From Erythroxylum novogranatense (lineage: Eukaryota > Streptophyta > Magnoliopsida > Malpighiales > Erythroxylaceae), in assembly GCA_029891385.1 (NCBI GenBank), contig CM057233.1, positions 29,742,540 through 29,806,539 on the forward strand: a DNA stretch of 64,000 nt. The letters are read 5' to 3'. A model generated the notes under the pieces. The model worked only from the letters and a program-made list of their open reading frames with translations, was not told the origin of the DNA and did not search any database. This document shows, one piece after another, positions 11,339-23,964 of the stretch. How positions within the stretch are numbered: position 1 is the stretch's first letter; the number at the start of each line of letters is the position of its first letter. Both the position numbers and the translations under genes were made by a program.

Positions 11339-14300
11339 TGTAAGTGATAAGTTGACTTGTTCAAGGTCGGTACTGTTTATTTGTGCCCTAAAGGCAATCC
11401 CCTTTAGCGCGTTTTATTCAAAGCCGTGTGCGGACTTTATGAATAAATAAAAAAGGCATTATTCATTAATTTGATATTCATAAACATTGTTTATGAATTG
11501 ATTTGATCTTTAATCAAATTAATGAAGTCCATGATATATGACATAGCATGAAGGAAATTATGATGTGATCATACTACCGAGATTCCTATCATGTGCAATT
11601 ATGTCAAGATTCTAAATTCTCCTAGTCATAGGATTAATGAGACTGGACATCATTAATCCGGATAGACTAGCACATGTCATATTCCTTGATTGGATCAGCG
11701 GTGGATCTCGAAGCCGTAAATATGAGATATTTAGAATTGACATGTGGATGCTTACTAGCGGTAGTAAGTTCATTGGATGACTGTCATGAGATCATCACAT
11801 GGATATCTTATCTAAGTGTCGTTGATAATCTCATCATAGCAATGGTGCAAGTATCCTTAGACTTGAGGTACTCGAGGATATCTTGAATCTTGATCCGTGC
11901 TTTGACTCCATTCCTTGTTGCCTTCGGAGGTAACTCATAGGGTGGTGCTTGGAGTGCACTTGAGGTATTCAAGATAATTGAGTAGCCAATAAAGGATTCA
12001 CCACTTCGGATTAGCGAAGAGATACCCATGGCCTCTTGTCGGGATCATTACTAAGGTGGCGGAAGATGTATGTCATGAAGAGTGTCTTCATTGACATATA
12101 AAGTAATGAGTTCGGGACGAGAATTGATATCACTGGGCTAGACTCGGTCTAGTGAGAGTTGACACTTTGACCATACTCATAACCAAGTGGGGTATAGGAT
12201 GGTGAAAGGACGAATTGCACGGTAATTGTCTATGGAAGGGTTTGTGATCTGGTTCGTGATGAATACATCAAACCGATTACTTTCCGGTCAATTGGGGTAT
12301 TAGACCTAATACATTCAGATGTATGTGGTCCGATGTCCATCCATGCTAGAAGTGGTTGTCTTTACTTCATTACCTTTATCGATGATTATTCTCGATATGG
12401 GTACCAGATGTCGATGAGATACAAATCAAGCATTTGAAAAGTTCAAACAATTCAGAAATGAAGTAGAAAACCAACTTGGGAAAAGTATCAAGACATTACG
12501 ATCTGATCGTGGTGGGGAATACTTAGACCAAGATTTTTTGGATTATCTAAGAGATAATGGAATTTTATCTCAATGGACTCCTCCGTACACACCACAGCAT
12601 AATGGTGTGGCACAAAGGACAAAATCGAACCTTGTTAGACATGGTACGATCAATGATGGGTTTTGCAAAGTTACCAAAATCCTTTTGGGGGTATGCAATA
12701 GAGACAGCTATTTACTTGTTAAACAGAGTTTCATTAAAGACAGTTGATGTTACTCCATATGAGATGTGGACTAAAAAAAGACCCTATCTTACTCATTTGA
12801 AAGTTTGGGGTTGTCACCTTATGAAGCGAACACGGTCGAGATAAACTTGATGCAAAGTCCGACAAGTGTTTGTTCGCACGATATCCTAAAGAAACAATGG
12901 GATATCAATTCTACCTGGCGAGGAACAAAAGGTGTTTGTTTCAAAGCACGCTGTCTTTTTAGAAAGAGTTTCTTTTACAAGAAGGCGGTGGGAGCAAAAT
13001 TGAACTGAAGAAGTTCAAAATGCTTGTGACAGACGCAGATCAATCGCTGAACTCAAGCTGTAACTCATACTGATGAAGTAAATGTGATTCAACCTTCTAC
13101 AACACATGAAGTTCGTAAGTCACGTAGGATACGCCTGCTTCGAGAGATATGGATTTCTCGTGAATGAACAGGATGACTTATTGCTCATAGAAGATAATGA
13201 GCCTACCACCTATGAAGAGGTTCTGAAGAGTTCAGAGTCTGAGAAATAGCTTCATGCCATGCAGGCTGAAATGGATTCCATATATGAAAACCAAGTATGG
13301 ACTTTGGTTGAGGCACCCGAAGGAATCAAACCCATAGGGTACAAATGGGTTTTCAAAAAGAAAACCGACATGGATGGTAATGTGATTACCTGTAAAGCAA
13401 GGCTTGTGGCTAAAGGTTTTCGTCAAAGACAAGGAGTTGACTACAACGATACCTTCAGCCCATTAGCAATGCTTAAATCCATTAGAATACTCATAGCCAT
13501 TGCCACTCATTATGATTATGAGATACGACAAATGGATGTGAAGACAGCTTTCCTAAATGGAAATTTAGCTAAAGATGTGTATATGACACAACCTGACGGC
13601 TTCATCTCCTATGATAGTGAAAAGGTATGCAAGCTTCAGAAATCCATTTATGGATTGAAGCAAGCATCCAGGAGTTGGAATATCCAATTTGATGAGGTAA
13701 TCAAAGAGTTTGGTTTCTCACAAAATGCGGATGAATACTGTGTGTATAAGAAGGTTAATGGGACTGCAATCATATTCCTTGTGCTGTATGTAGATGACAT
13801 ATTATTACTAGGAAACGATGTCTTTATGCTACAATCAGTCAAGATTTGGTTGTCCAAACAATTTGTCATGAAAGACCTTGGTGAAGCGACTTATATCCTT
13901 GGGATAAGGATCTATAGAGATAGATCAAAAAGGTTGCTTGGTCTTTCACAATCAACGTACATAGACAAGATGCTAAAGAGGTTTAGCATGGAGCAATCCA
14001 AGAGAGGGTACCTTCCCGTGACTCATGGGATAACACTCTCGAAATCTATGTATCCTAAGACATAAAATGAAAGGATGCGCATGGATATGATCCCGTATGC
14101 ATCTGCGGTAGGATCTATCATGTATGCTATGCTATGTACGAGACCCGATGTATCATATGCTCAAAGTGTTACGAGCAGATACCAATCGGATCCTGGTGAG
14201 GGTCATTGGGTGGCTGTCAAGAATATCCTCAAATACTTGCGAAGGACTAAGGATGTTTTCTTGATATATGGAGATGGAGATCTCCAGGTGAGCGGGTATA

Positions 14301-15342
14301 CATATGCCAGTTTTCAATTTGATAAGGATGATTCCAAATCTCAATCAGGTTACGTATTCACACTGAATGGCGGGGTAGTTAGTTGGAAGAGTTCCAAACA
14401 AGAGACGACTTCCGGTCAATTGGGGGTCATGATGTGTTGCTAGATACCGCTCATGACTTGCTCAGATTAAGTGTTAATCTAAGTGGCCAACATAACCGGG
14501 AACCTAATGGGTCACACGATAAGAGTGTCTCGGAGAACTCCGTAAAATAGTTTTGGACAGAGTTCCAATATATGGAGAGCAATCGGATTAAATGGATCCC
14601 GATGAGATCGAGATATGTCCCGATGAGATCGCGACATCGATATTGCTGAAAAATATTTCCAGGGGTTTTTCCCATACCGGGACCCGGTAGGCCTGTAAGA
14701 CCGACCCTAGTGTGACTGGACCACCTCAACATTAATATACATATATATATATATATTATATTAATTAATTAAAAAATTAATTAATATATATATATATGTT
14801 ATACGTGGAAGATGGAAGGAGAGGATAAAGCTTGACTTTACTTTATATATATATATATATATACAAAGTAGCTAACGTGGGTCAATGACTCACCTTAGCA
14901 TTTATTACATCTTTAATTGTTAAAGATATAAAAGCCTAAGGAAGAAGGTTTGAGAGTGTGGTCGTTGATGAAGGTCGTGGGTTTGAAGAAGAAAGGGTTT
15001 TGAAAAGGTTTTAAAATCCTAAGCTTCTCATCTCTTCATCATTCATCTTTCAAGCTTCATCTTCTCCAAGCAAGCTTCTTCATCGTGATTCCAAACTCTC
15101 CAAGGACGAAGGTACGAGCTAGCACTCTTTACTTTGTTCTAGCTATTCTCGGGTCAAAGGGTTTATCCCGGTTAGGTTCTCCGATCTCTGCGTGGATATC
15201 GTTAGAGACGGTCTCCTTTGACCGTTATGGTTTGAGTCTGTTGTATAGTCACATGGATCCTGGCTTTCGGGAAGGTCCCAGAATAAAATTTTTTGTTTTC
15301 CGCACCGTGGACATGTGATGCTCACACCGGAATTTTCCTACA
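11339..15342 (+). repeat. 3' LTR of copia C1, interrupted by a pol segment
   Basis: LTR sequence 11339-12297 and 14410-15342, together matching the 1872 bp 5' LTR. A 2112 bp segment of copia pol lies between. Compared with the 5' LTR this copy has many small changes, a good part of them CAG or CTG read as CGG, CCG or CG (for example near 11427, 11577, 11699-11720). Its 3' end lies about 690 bp upstream of the AIP1 start codon in the same orientation. Confidence 0.85.
12298..14409 (+). pseudogene. Copia pol segment (integrase to RNase H) inside the 3' LTR
   Basis: Runs from the LDLIHSDVCGP-type start of integrase to the SSKQE block of RNase H. Integrase (12298-13200) is frameshifted; YTPQHNGVAQR is readable near 12585. 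RT is open from 13259 to 14065 (268 codons): motif A Asp in QMDVKTAFLNG (residues 91-101), KLQKSIYGLKQASRSW and YVDDILLLGN (177-186). RNase H 14075-14409 is open but cut off. It is better preserved than the internal copy at 9045-10985, so it came from another element or escaped decay. The 16 bp TTCCGGTCAATTGGGG is present at both ends (12282-12297 and 14410-14425). No poly(A) tail is visible. Confidence 0.85.
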
Positions 15343-15974
15343 ATATTGACATGTGTGAGTATTTATAACAAATGAAAAGTAAGAGTTTAAAATGATGGGA
15401 CATGATGGTATAAAAAAAAAGAGAATCTTATGAATTGATATTTGAATGTGGATGAATTTTCAAATGGGGAATTGAATTGTTTTGAATGATGAGAAAAGAA
15501 AAAAAAATTATACCGAATTGGATTGGGTTAGACCAAGTGTGTCGTATGGTTTTCAACGTTTTGTTTTCTAAGGTACGCGTTTCGGATGTCGAAATTTGTC
15601 CTTCAGTGTGATTGATCCCATTTGTTTCCTTTGATTCCGAGCCATTCGATTTCCTTCCGTTTCCGCACACTTTTTGATCCGATTTATAGTAATAATAATA
15701 ATAATCAAACGTTAAATTCTCTATTAATGTAAATGATGCAGCGAGCTGCATTATATTAATATTTTTATATAATATGTATGAATTTTATTATTTAATAAAT
15801 TAAAAATATTTATAATTATAATATGATACAGATATAATATACATCATAATTCAAAAATTATAAAACAGGAAATAATTGATTTTTTACCCTTTAATTTGTG
15901 GGTCAAAGGTTAATTTTTAGTTAATAATCTAAAAAATTGCTGATAAGCGTCTTAGTTGTCTGTACGAATGTACG
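15343..15974. other. Spacer and presumed distal promoter upstream of AIP1
   Basis: No gene seen. AT-rich, with a short ATA repeat at 15687-15702 and long A/T runs at 15750-15860. The first part may be the rest of the gypsy LTR into which copia C1 inserted. Confidence 0.5.
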
Positions 15975-15982
15975 TATATAAA
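15975..15982 (+). promoter_or_regulatory. Probable TATA box of AIP1
   Basis: TATATAAA, 52 bp upstream of the start codon at 16034. This would place transcription start near 16005-16012 with a short 5' UTR, and argues against using the in-frame ATGs at 15956, 15968 and 15983. Confidence 0.5.
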
Positions 15983-16033
15983 ATGCAGACTTTGAAATTC
16001 CCCACTAAGCTCACTCAAGTCTCCAATCTCAAG

Positions 16034-19000
16034 ATGCCACGACTTTCTGAAACTTACGCTTGCGTCCCTTCCACCGAGCGTGGCCGAGGCGTCCTGATCT
16101 CCGGCCACCCCAAGACCAATTCCATCCTCTACACCAACAATCGCTCGGTCCTTATTCTTAACCTTGACAATCCTCTCGACGTCTCCGTCTACGGCGACCA
16201 CGCTTACCAGGCCACCGTTGCCCGCTTCTCCCCCAATGGAGAGTGGATCGCCTCAGCCGACGTCTCCGGTACCGTCAGGATCTGGGGCGCCTACAATGAC
16301 CACGTCTTGAAGAAGGAATTCAAAGTCCTCGCTGGCCGGATCGACGATCTACAGTGGTCCCCCGACGGCTTGAGGATCGTCGCTTCTGGTGATGGCAAGG
16401 GCAAGTCTCTTGTTCGCGCCTTTATGTTAGTCAGACTCCACTTTGCACTCCTTCATCTGTCTATGTGCATACCTATCTACCACCTTAAGTTTCTTTCTCT
16501 TTTGTGTAAATTTTTATTAGGTGGGATTCGGGAACTAATGTGGGGGAATTCGACGGGCATTCAAGAAGAGTTCTGAGCTGTGCGTTCAAACCGACTAGAC
16601 CGTTTCGGATAGTGACGTGTGGAGAGGATTTTTTGGTCAACTTTTATGAAGGCCCGCCATTTAGGTTCAAGCTGTCTCACAGGTCGTTTTTCTTTTTCTT
16701 TTCTTTCTACAAAGAATCGATTGTTATCTACTTGTGGATACTATGTTGGATACTTGTTAGAATTGCATGAAGAGGATTGATGTTGCAGTTTGTTGTCTAA
16801 CTGCAGGAACCACTCTAATTTTGTCAATTGTGCGAGGTTCTCGCCGGACGGCTCCAAATTTATCACTGTAAGCTCTGATAAGAAGGGAATATTGTTTGAT
16901 GGAAAAACTGGGGAGAAAATTGGGGAGTTATTATCTGATAATGGACACAAGGGTTCCATTTACGCCGCTAGCTGGAGTCCAGATGGTAAACAGGTACTTC
17001 ATGATGCCTTCTATTTTAAATATGTATAAATGCATCTTTGTTTGCTTTCTGGATTTACGCTTGGTTGCCTCTTCTGATGTTTAGTTACATATTTGTAGTT
17101 TGTTTTGAGTTTGATTGCTGGTTGATATAAATGTGGAGCAAGACGAAAATCTCCCTTATTTGGAGTCCTTTGTTGTCAGATTATATAATTTGGGCTTTCC
17201 ATAGATATTTGTTTGATCATATTGTTGATCTAAAATCACACAATTCTGTGTGCTGTAATTGTTCTTCTTATGCTTCTACTTTCTTTCCTTGTCCTTTTTT
17301 TTTTGTCACATATACTTACTAACTTCAACTTGTATAAGTTTCATCATCTACCTTTTTCCAATATTCCACTCAATAGCACATTGCCTTACTTGACAACAGA
17401 ATATGTTTTATTTGTAGGTGTTGACCGTGTCTGCAGATAAGACAGCAAAAGTATGGGAGATTTCAGATGATGGTACTGGAAACTTGAAGAAGACATTGAC
17501 TTGTTCTGGATCAGGTGGAGTGGATGATATGCTAGTTGGTTGCCTTTGGCAAAATGATCATCTCGTCACAGTTTCCCTTGGAGGCACATTTACGATTTTC
17601 CTTGCAAGTGATCTTGATAAAACTCCCCTGCAAATATCTGGGCACATGAAGAATGTTAGTTCATTGGCTGTTCTTAACAGTATCCCAAAGTCTATAATAT
17701 CATGCAGCTATGATGGTCTAATAGTCAGATGGATTCAAGGCATTGGTTACAGTGGTAAGATACAGAGAAAAGAGAATTCTCAAATCAAATGCTTAGCTGC
17801 TGTTGAAGAAGAAATTGTTACATCTGGATTTGATAACAAGGTAATTCACTTGTTTACATGTTCTTTTTATGTTGCATTTGGTTCACATTCATTATAGCTC
17901 CACTTCTTAGCTGTAATTAGCATAGAAGGTGATCAATTACAAACATATTGAATATTGGCAGCTTGATTTTCTTATATTTTTGTGATACTGACCTTGAAAG
18001 TAATTCATGTAGAAGGGGAACAAGAACTTCAAACCTCAATATTTTTTTATTAACTGTTAGGGTAATAACTTTATGAATATTGTATCCTTTAAGTGACAAA
18101 AAGAAAACTGCTATAACTTGGGAACAGTTATGTGACTGTCATTTGATTCAACTGTCCAAAACATAGAACATTGTAAATGGAGTTTACCTCACAAAAAGAA
18201 TTTCTTTCTTGTAAGTTTGGATTATGCGAGTAGCTATTCTTCTATGTCCTTCCTTATGAATTCATTCATGAAATATCTTCATAAAAATGTGGGATGTTCT
18301 TTATATCAACATAAGGATCAATTCATATAAACATCCTTACTTCAAGGAAGCTGAACATAGTTATTTGCCTGCTAATTACAAATGTTGAATATTAACTACT
18401 TCTTTTTCTTACTTTTGTATCTTTGGCTATTCTTTTGGGCAAAAATATTGTTTGTTGGTGATGTACTGTTCAATGTATTCTTCGAGGTGCCAGAGAACCA
18501 TGAAAATATTGTGTGCTTGTTTGACATTCAAAACAAGGCTGTACTTACCCGTCAAGGTTCATGGTGTTGGTGACAGTCCATAGTGATATGCACCTTGCTA
18601 AGATTAGCCTTAACCTTTTCTTTCTTTTGATAATTTGGAAGCCACTTGCTCCTCTATATTTTTAATCCATGTGCTTCTCAAATGGCTCGTTGATAAAATA
18701 TCTCCAACTTTTTTCTGAGTCCCTAATTGTAGGAAATAAATTTTTTTGTTTGTTTTTTGGTATCATCGTATGATCTTTTCCTCTCTCCCTTTTTCTCATT
18801 CTTGTTTACTTCAATTAAAAGAACTTGTATGTTAAACATTATTCTGAATGAAGTCAATTTATTTCTTTTATTTAGTTGGCAAAACAATGTGCTTTGTCCC
18901 TTTCTATGATTATTGATTTTTGTGAATTCTGAAACGTAGATATGGAGAGTCCATTTGCATGGGGATCAGTGTGCAGATTCAGATTCAATTGACATTGGCA

Positions 19001-20006
19001 ATCAACCAAAAGACTTGAGTCTTGCCCTTCAATCTCCTGAGCTTACTTTGGTTACAGTTGATTCAGGTGTTGTCATGCTACGTGGTAGCAAAGTAGTGTC
19101 TACAATAAGTCTTGGTTTTACTGTGACTGCATCTGCAGTTACACCAGATGGAACTGAAGCAATTATTGGTGGGCAAGACGGTAAATTGCACATATTTACT
19201 ATCATGGGTGATACACTTGCTGAAGAAGCAGTCCTTGAGAGACATCGGGGCCCTGTCACTGTAATACGCTACTCTCCAGATGTTTCAATGTTTGCATCTG
19301 GTGATGCAAATAGAGAAGCTGTGGTTTGGGACCGAATCTCTAGAGAGGTACGTTTGCACTCATCTGAATGGGTGATCTTTTTAATTTTATCTGTTCTTGA
19401 GAATTACTATTTCAAACGATCAATTTATTTGATAAGACGCAATGTAAGGGTGACCTAGGTAGTAGTGATTAGATTATTAAAGGGTTTGTACTTATTAATG
19501 ATATACCTTGTCCTTGATTTGAGATAATTTTATGGACCATAACATGTCCCAGCTTGTTGAGCTCTTGAAAATTTTATGCCTTCTGTTTTTGTCAAGAGTT
19601 GCAGCATACCAATTGATGTCGCAGAAACGATTTTGGATCGCAACTGCTCTATGTTGCCTTTTCTTTCAATTCCACCCTGCCCTTCCCTTGTTTTCCTTTT
19701 GTTTAGAAGCTGAAGCTTAAACCTAATTCTGCAAATGATATATGACAGGTGAAAGTGAAAAACATGTTGTATCACACTGCCCGTATAAACTGTCTTGCAT
19801 GGTCTCCTAACAGCAGCATGGTTGCCACCGGATCACTTGATACCTGTGTCATTATTTATGATGTTGACAAGCCAGCCTCTAATCGGATGACCATAAAAGG
19901 AGCTCACCTTGGTGGTGTTTACGGGTTAGCTTTCACAGATGAACACAGCGTGGTAAGTTCTGGAGAGGATGCCTGCGTTAGAGTTTGGACACTCAGCCCA
20001 CTGTGA
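16034..20006 (+). CDS. AIP1: Actin-interacting protein 1 (WD40 repeat protein), six exons
   Basis: Exons 16034-16425, 16521-16682, 16807-16993, 17418-17840, 18940-19347 and 19749-20006 join to 1830 bp, 609 residues plus TGA. All five introns are GT-AG and every junction keeps frame. AIP1 works in the cytoplasm with ADF/cofilin to sever and disassemble actin filaments; plant AIP1 proteins are about 610 residues in two seven-bladed WD40 propellers, so length fits. Blades seen include [13 protein letters not shown] (exon 1), [23 protein letters not shown] (split across exons 3 and 4), [15 protein letters not shown] (exon 5) and [11 protein letters not shown] near the C-terminus. [10 protein letters not shown] and [13 protein letters not shown] are AIP1 hallmarks. 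The start at 16034 was chosen because homology begins there and a TATA box lies just upstream. Exon 1 is notably GC-rich. No stops or frameshifts, so it is probably functional. Confidence 0.95.
17841..18939 (+). other. Intron 4 of AIP1
   Basis: 1099 bp, the longest intron, T-rich, with GT at 17841 and AG at 18938-18939. An open stretch at 18382-18573 is not bounded by good splice sites and matches nothing I recognise. Confidence 0.85.
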
Positions 20007-21473
20007 TAGAGTCAAGGATATCCCATTGTGAAGACATTCAGTTGGGGCCTGCTTTGAGATTTCATTTGGATTTGGCTTGTTATCAATTTTGGATTTCAGT
20101 GGGATTAGTGAAAAGAAAACTGTGATTACAACGAACCAAGTGCTCCCATGAAAAGTAAACTAGCGCTTTCTAGTGCTGTGATTGGCTGAGAGTTTATGTT
20201 TCTTCCATTTTTGCAGCTTTGGTGTTGTTTCCATTTGAGGTTGAAAAAGAGTATTGGGAGTCTGTATTGCATTACTCCTTGTAGCAACAACAAATTTGCC
20301 ACCCCTCTTTCTATTTATTGGCGCTGCAATTAACATTATGTGCTTCTATTAGCTATTCCAGACGACAGTAGATATCTGAGCCTTTAAGGTAACTTCTGGC
20401 AAGAATCTGCAACAGCTTGTGAAAACCCCCAATCTCCTTTGCATCTGGGGTACGAGGGACTTTTGAGTGCCAGTTTGTTGATTTATTGCATATAGAAGCG
20501 ATACTAGTTTATGTTGTTGATTATGATAATTTCGTTTCCTTTCACCCCCCCTAATTGTCGTAGCAAGTAGAATAGGTCTATGAATTTTCCATTCAGTCAC
20601 CTTTCTCAAGTAGTTCACATCTTCCTTGTGATGAGAAGATGCTAACGTTCTCTTTCATCTGTAACGAGGCATGCATAAATTTTCAACTGTTTTTAGAGGA
20701 TCAGCTGGGCGTATTTTTTTCCGACTAATTAGTATCTGATATACTCTTTCCTTTTATGTAAAATTTAAAAAAAAATTCCAACTTTTGATCTGTGAACTGG
20801 GCTTTTTAATGGTCCAAACAGTTGTATTATGAGAACTGGGCTCATGTCAAAAAAGAAACGAGTGACGTCATAAGCAACAAATGATCCAAAAAAACGGGGC
20901 TTAGTTTGCAATAGCCTGAACTTTTTTCTATTTTGACCTGAGTTAGGTTAAGACAAGATTGGGTAGCGTTTAGCTTGAGTTCAAGTTTGATTAAGTTTTG
21001 ATGGTCTGGAATTCGGATCAGGTCAGGCCTGAAAACTTGATCAAGTTTACGATTGAGTTCTTTGAATGAACCACACATATACCATACCATTATATTTGTT
21101 AAATAGGTACGCCTACTTAGTTTAAAAAGGGAATCCTCCCCAACGTTGATGGATAGTGAAAAGATCCTTACATCCAAAAGCAAGAAAAGGAACGTTAAAC
21201 AAACTCACTAGCATCCTCAACAAAATTGTAAGCTTTGACCATTTATTTGACATGTACAATAGAAACCTAGGAACTAAACGCAAGAATTTTTGTACAAGAA
21301 ACTAAAACGTAAGACAAAGATCCTTTATATGCATGAATTTTTGTGTATGAAGTCCAAATAAATGCATTATCTAACAAAACTTGAAAAGAGTAGGGGTAGG
21401 TGGTGCTTTAATGGTGACTTAAATATATAGGTGCAAGAGAAACTTAATAAAGCTTGGAAGAGAGATGAGAGAT
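20007..21473 (+). other. AIP1 3' UTR and downstream spacer
   Basis: The first 350-400 bp are probably 3' UTR; no single clear poly(A) signal stands out. Beyond about 20700 the sequence is AT-rich without convincing coding potential. A perfect TGACGTCA palindrome occurs at 20862-20869. The open minus-strand frame at 20842-21183 has no recognisable domain. Confidence 0.5.
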
Positions 21474-22782
21474 TGATACATGCATATTTTACCATATTTA
21501 TACACCTACATTTGGTGTAATTTGCTTGATAATTTGGATTTTTTTTTCATATATTTGATACTTAATTCGCTCCAAGTACATTTATAGGTCCTAATTAACT
21601 TCATGGACTAAAAGGAGAGGAACTCGGGTAAAAATTGACATCCAACGAAGATTTGAAGCAATTAGGAGATATATAGTTGTGTAAGTCTCAAAATATGTAA
21701 AGTCACGATTTAAAGTATTTTTGGAGATATAAAGTTTAATACACGATTGTGTATCAGACCGTGTATGTCACATAAACCTTAGAAATTGTCATAAAAGAAC
21801 GTGAGCAGAGACCAGCTAAGGGAGCAGAATTTTGGAGATGATTCCAGACTTAGGGAACGTCCTAAAGGGATGATATTGATCTAGAGAAATGAGAAACACG
21901 AAGAAATCATAAAAAATCATATAGATTACAACAACATTCTCAAACTTGCAAGAACATTATATAGAAGAGAAAGAGTGATTTAGAATTACGAACTCTTGTT
22001 TCTATCTTTTTTTTTTCAATTTATGTTTGATTTCGTTTTCTATTATATGTAACAAAACATATTTAGTGTTTTGGTGAGACGAACCCTAGTTTGTGCTATA
22101 ACATGTTTTGATTATTTTATCTAATGTAATTATTTTGATTAATCTATTGTGATTCAATTATGTGTTTAATAAATGTTCTAATAGATCCGAATATTAGTAC
22201 ATAATCTATTTGCATAAGATGAGATTAATAAATCCTATGTATGAATAGATCTACCATAATTGAAAGGAGTCGATGTAAACTTAAAGATAGGTCAACATAA
22301 ATCCTCTAGATTAAGATCAAACTTAATAGCTACACTCATAAATAAGTAAAATAATCTTAGTACCTTTGACTTGAATAATATCAGTTGATAATTCTAAGAT
22401 TAGTTATTAGTAGTGTCAAATTAGCATACAATAGGAATTTTCACAATCCAATAGTTAATAAAACAATTGCATAATAAAAGGTTAATTTAATGGTTTTAGG
22501 GGGATTTTTTAACTTAAATACTAATTCATAATATTGATTGTCCTCTAAGTGATCTCTTTCATTTCTGGGTTCAATATTGTTGCTTATTTTATTTAATTGT
22601 TAAGTTTTATTTTCTTAATTAAAATCCAAAATCTTATTCGTAGATTGGCTAATAAAAGAATGGTAATTACTAGCAATCACTATCTTCACGGGATCGACTC
22701 ATACTTACCGGTACTAGCTACAACTACGCTGCGTACTTACGATTAATTCAATATTGGCCTTAAGTATAGAAAAGATCAATCA
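21474..22782 (+). repeat. 5' LTR of LARD-like element
   Basis: Aligns along its length with 25474-26818. The two have diverged by many substitutions and small indels, so the insertion is old. Confidence 0.75.
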
Positions 22783-22984
22783 AGTTTTTGTAACCATTGC
22801 AGAAGACATTGATATTAGGAATACTTGAATGCTATTACTCTAGTCATTATTTTTGTATTTATTTTATTTTTATTTTTTATTGTATCTTGTTGTATTTTTG
22901 GCTTATTCATTTAATTATCTTTTGAACTTCTCTACATTAATAGTATATTTGTGGTTTATTTTAGGATTTGAGATTTAACACCAT

Positions 22985-23460
22985 CACTACAACTCATAAT
23001 GTAAGGATAAAGCAAATAGTACTCTTATAGGAGCTATGATGTTTCTTCACAATATATGACATCACCATATAGGGAAGAGAGTTTCCTCATATGTTTTTGG
23101 AGGCTTAACGGACATCCATGCTGTATTATGCCATTTGTGGGAGTAACCGATACAATCATGAATGTTGAGCAACCCATATATGGGAGTAATGAGTATGTAC
23201 AATCAATCTTAAGATGCACTATATGAAAATGGTTATGATTCAAAATGGAGTAACTCTTATGCTTATGGATGGAATAATTATGCTCCAGCTAAATATTTAT
23301 AACACCAAGCACCTCAAATTAAGGAGCCAGCTCTAGAAAATATGATGGCCAATTTTATTCAAAAATCAATCATGAGACATTAAAAAATTGAGATTCATAT
23401 ACAAAATAAGGTTAATTAGATTGATCAACTAGAAAAGGTAATATCTAACAATATGGCTTC
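22985..23460 (+). pseudogene. Decayed gag C-terminal region of LARD-like element
   Basis: Reading with stops gives NSYAYGWNNYAPAKY and ALENMMANFIQKS followed by a Gln/Asn-rich stretch. This order resembles the C-terminal part of Athila/Tat-type gag proteins (aromatic-rich linker, then LEDMMAQFMQ-like helix). Assignment is by resemblance only. Confidence 0.45.
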
Positions 23461-23964
23461 ATGGCTGAAGTGGCACTCCAAAAAGATGAGAAGGTAAGTA
23501 CTGCTATTGTAGAGGATGAAGAAGATATGACAAATATAGCAGATGTAGAAGAAGAGGAAGTCTCTATCCAAGAAGAGGAAATAGAGAACTGGAAAATGGT
23601 AATTGGAGAAGAAGAAGAGCTAGAATCCTCTATCCAAGAAGAGAAAGAAGAAGAGTGGAAAAAGTTAGTTGAGGAAGAATTGGCGCAGGAACCATATAAG
23701 GAAACTACTTATGAGTTATTGGTAGTCACTTTGAATACGGAGGGTTCCTACTTCTTTAAAGTCAAACTGTTTGAGTTAGTCGATAATTTAGGGAGTTTTG
23801 TTATCCATTATTTTATTAACAAATTTTCATTAAAAAGGCTAGTAATGCATGTGATTGGATTGATTAATTTTATAAATTGTCCTAATGATTATCTTGCAAC
23901 TGCTTTGTGGAGAAACGGGTGGAAGCAAGCCACTGATAATAGATCCAGGATGAGGATAATGTGA
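23461..23964 (+). CDS. Acidic hypothetical ORF in LARD-like element
   Basis: 168 codons from ATG to TGA. Residues 1-80 are highly acidic with repeated short Glu runs (EEEEVSIQEEE, IQEEKEEEW), likely coiled coil. The second half is hydrophobic-mixed, with GLINFINCPNDYLATALW. No domain recognised. It sits where gag-pol would continue in an autonomous element, so it is probably a fragment of the element's own coding region rather than a host gene. Confidence 0.4.
   Translation: MAEVALQKDEKVSTAIVEDEEDMTNIADVEEEEVSIQEEEIENWKMVIGEEEELESSIQEEKEEEWKKLVEEELAQEPYKETTYELLVVTLNTEGSYFFKVKLFELVDNLGSFVIHYFINKFSLKRLVMHVIGLINFINCPNDYLATALWRNGWKQATDNRSRMRIM

Larger units (their letters stand above)
3696..15342 (+). 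mobile_element. Ty1/copia element C1 (degenerate, with enlarged 3' LTR)
   Basis: Complete layout: 5' LTR 3696-5567, tRNA-Met primer-binding site 5569-5580, long leader, gag, protease, integrase, RT, RNase H, polypurine tract 11327-11338, 3' LTR 11339-15342. Both LTRs begin TGTAAGTGATAAG and end TTTTCCTACA. The coding region is broken by stops and small indels. No clean 5 bp target duplication abuts the LTRs, but GACATG precedes the 5' LTR and recurs 5 bases after the 3' LTR end, then TGTG on both sides, which may be the displaced duplication. Confidence 0.85.

Noticed and set aside
15956..16033. Longer N-terminus for AIP1 from the ATG at 15956
   Set aside because: It would place the start upstream of the probable TATA box, and family similarity begins at 16034.
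18382..18573. Possible extra exon in AIP1 intron 4
   Set aside because: The spliced protein without it matches the family length, and no good splice sites bound it.
20842..21183. Minus-strand open frame of 113 codons
   Set aside because: No domain recognised, low-complexity AT-rich sequence, no promoter or splice context.
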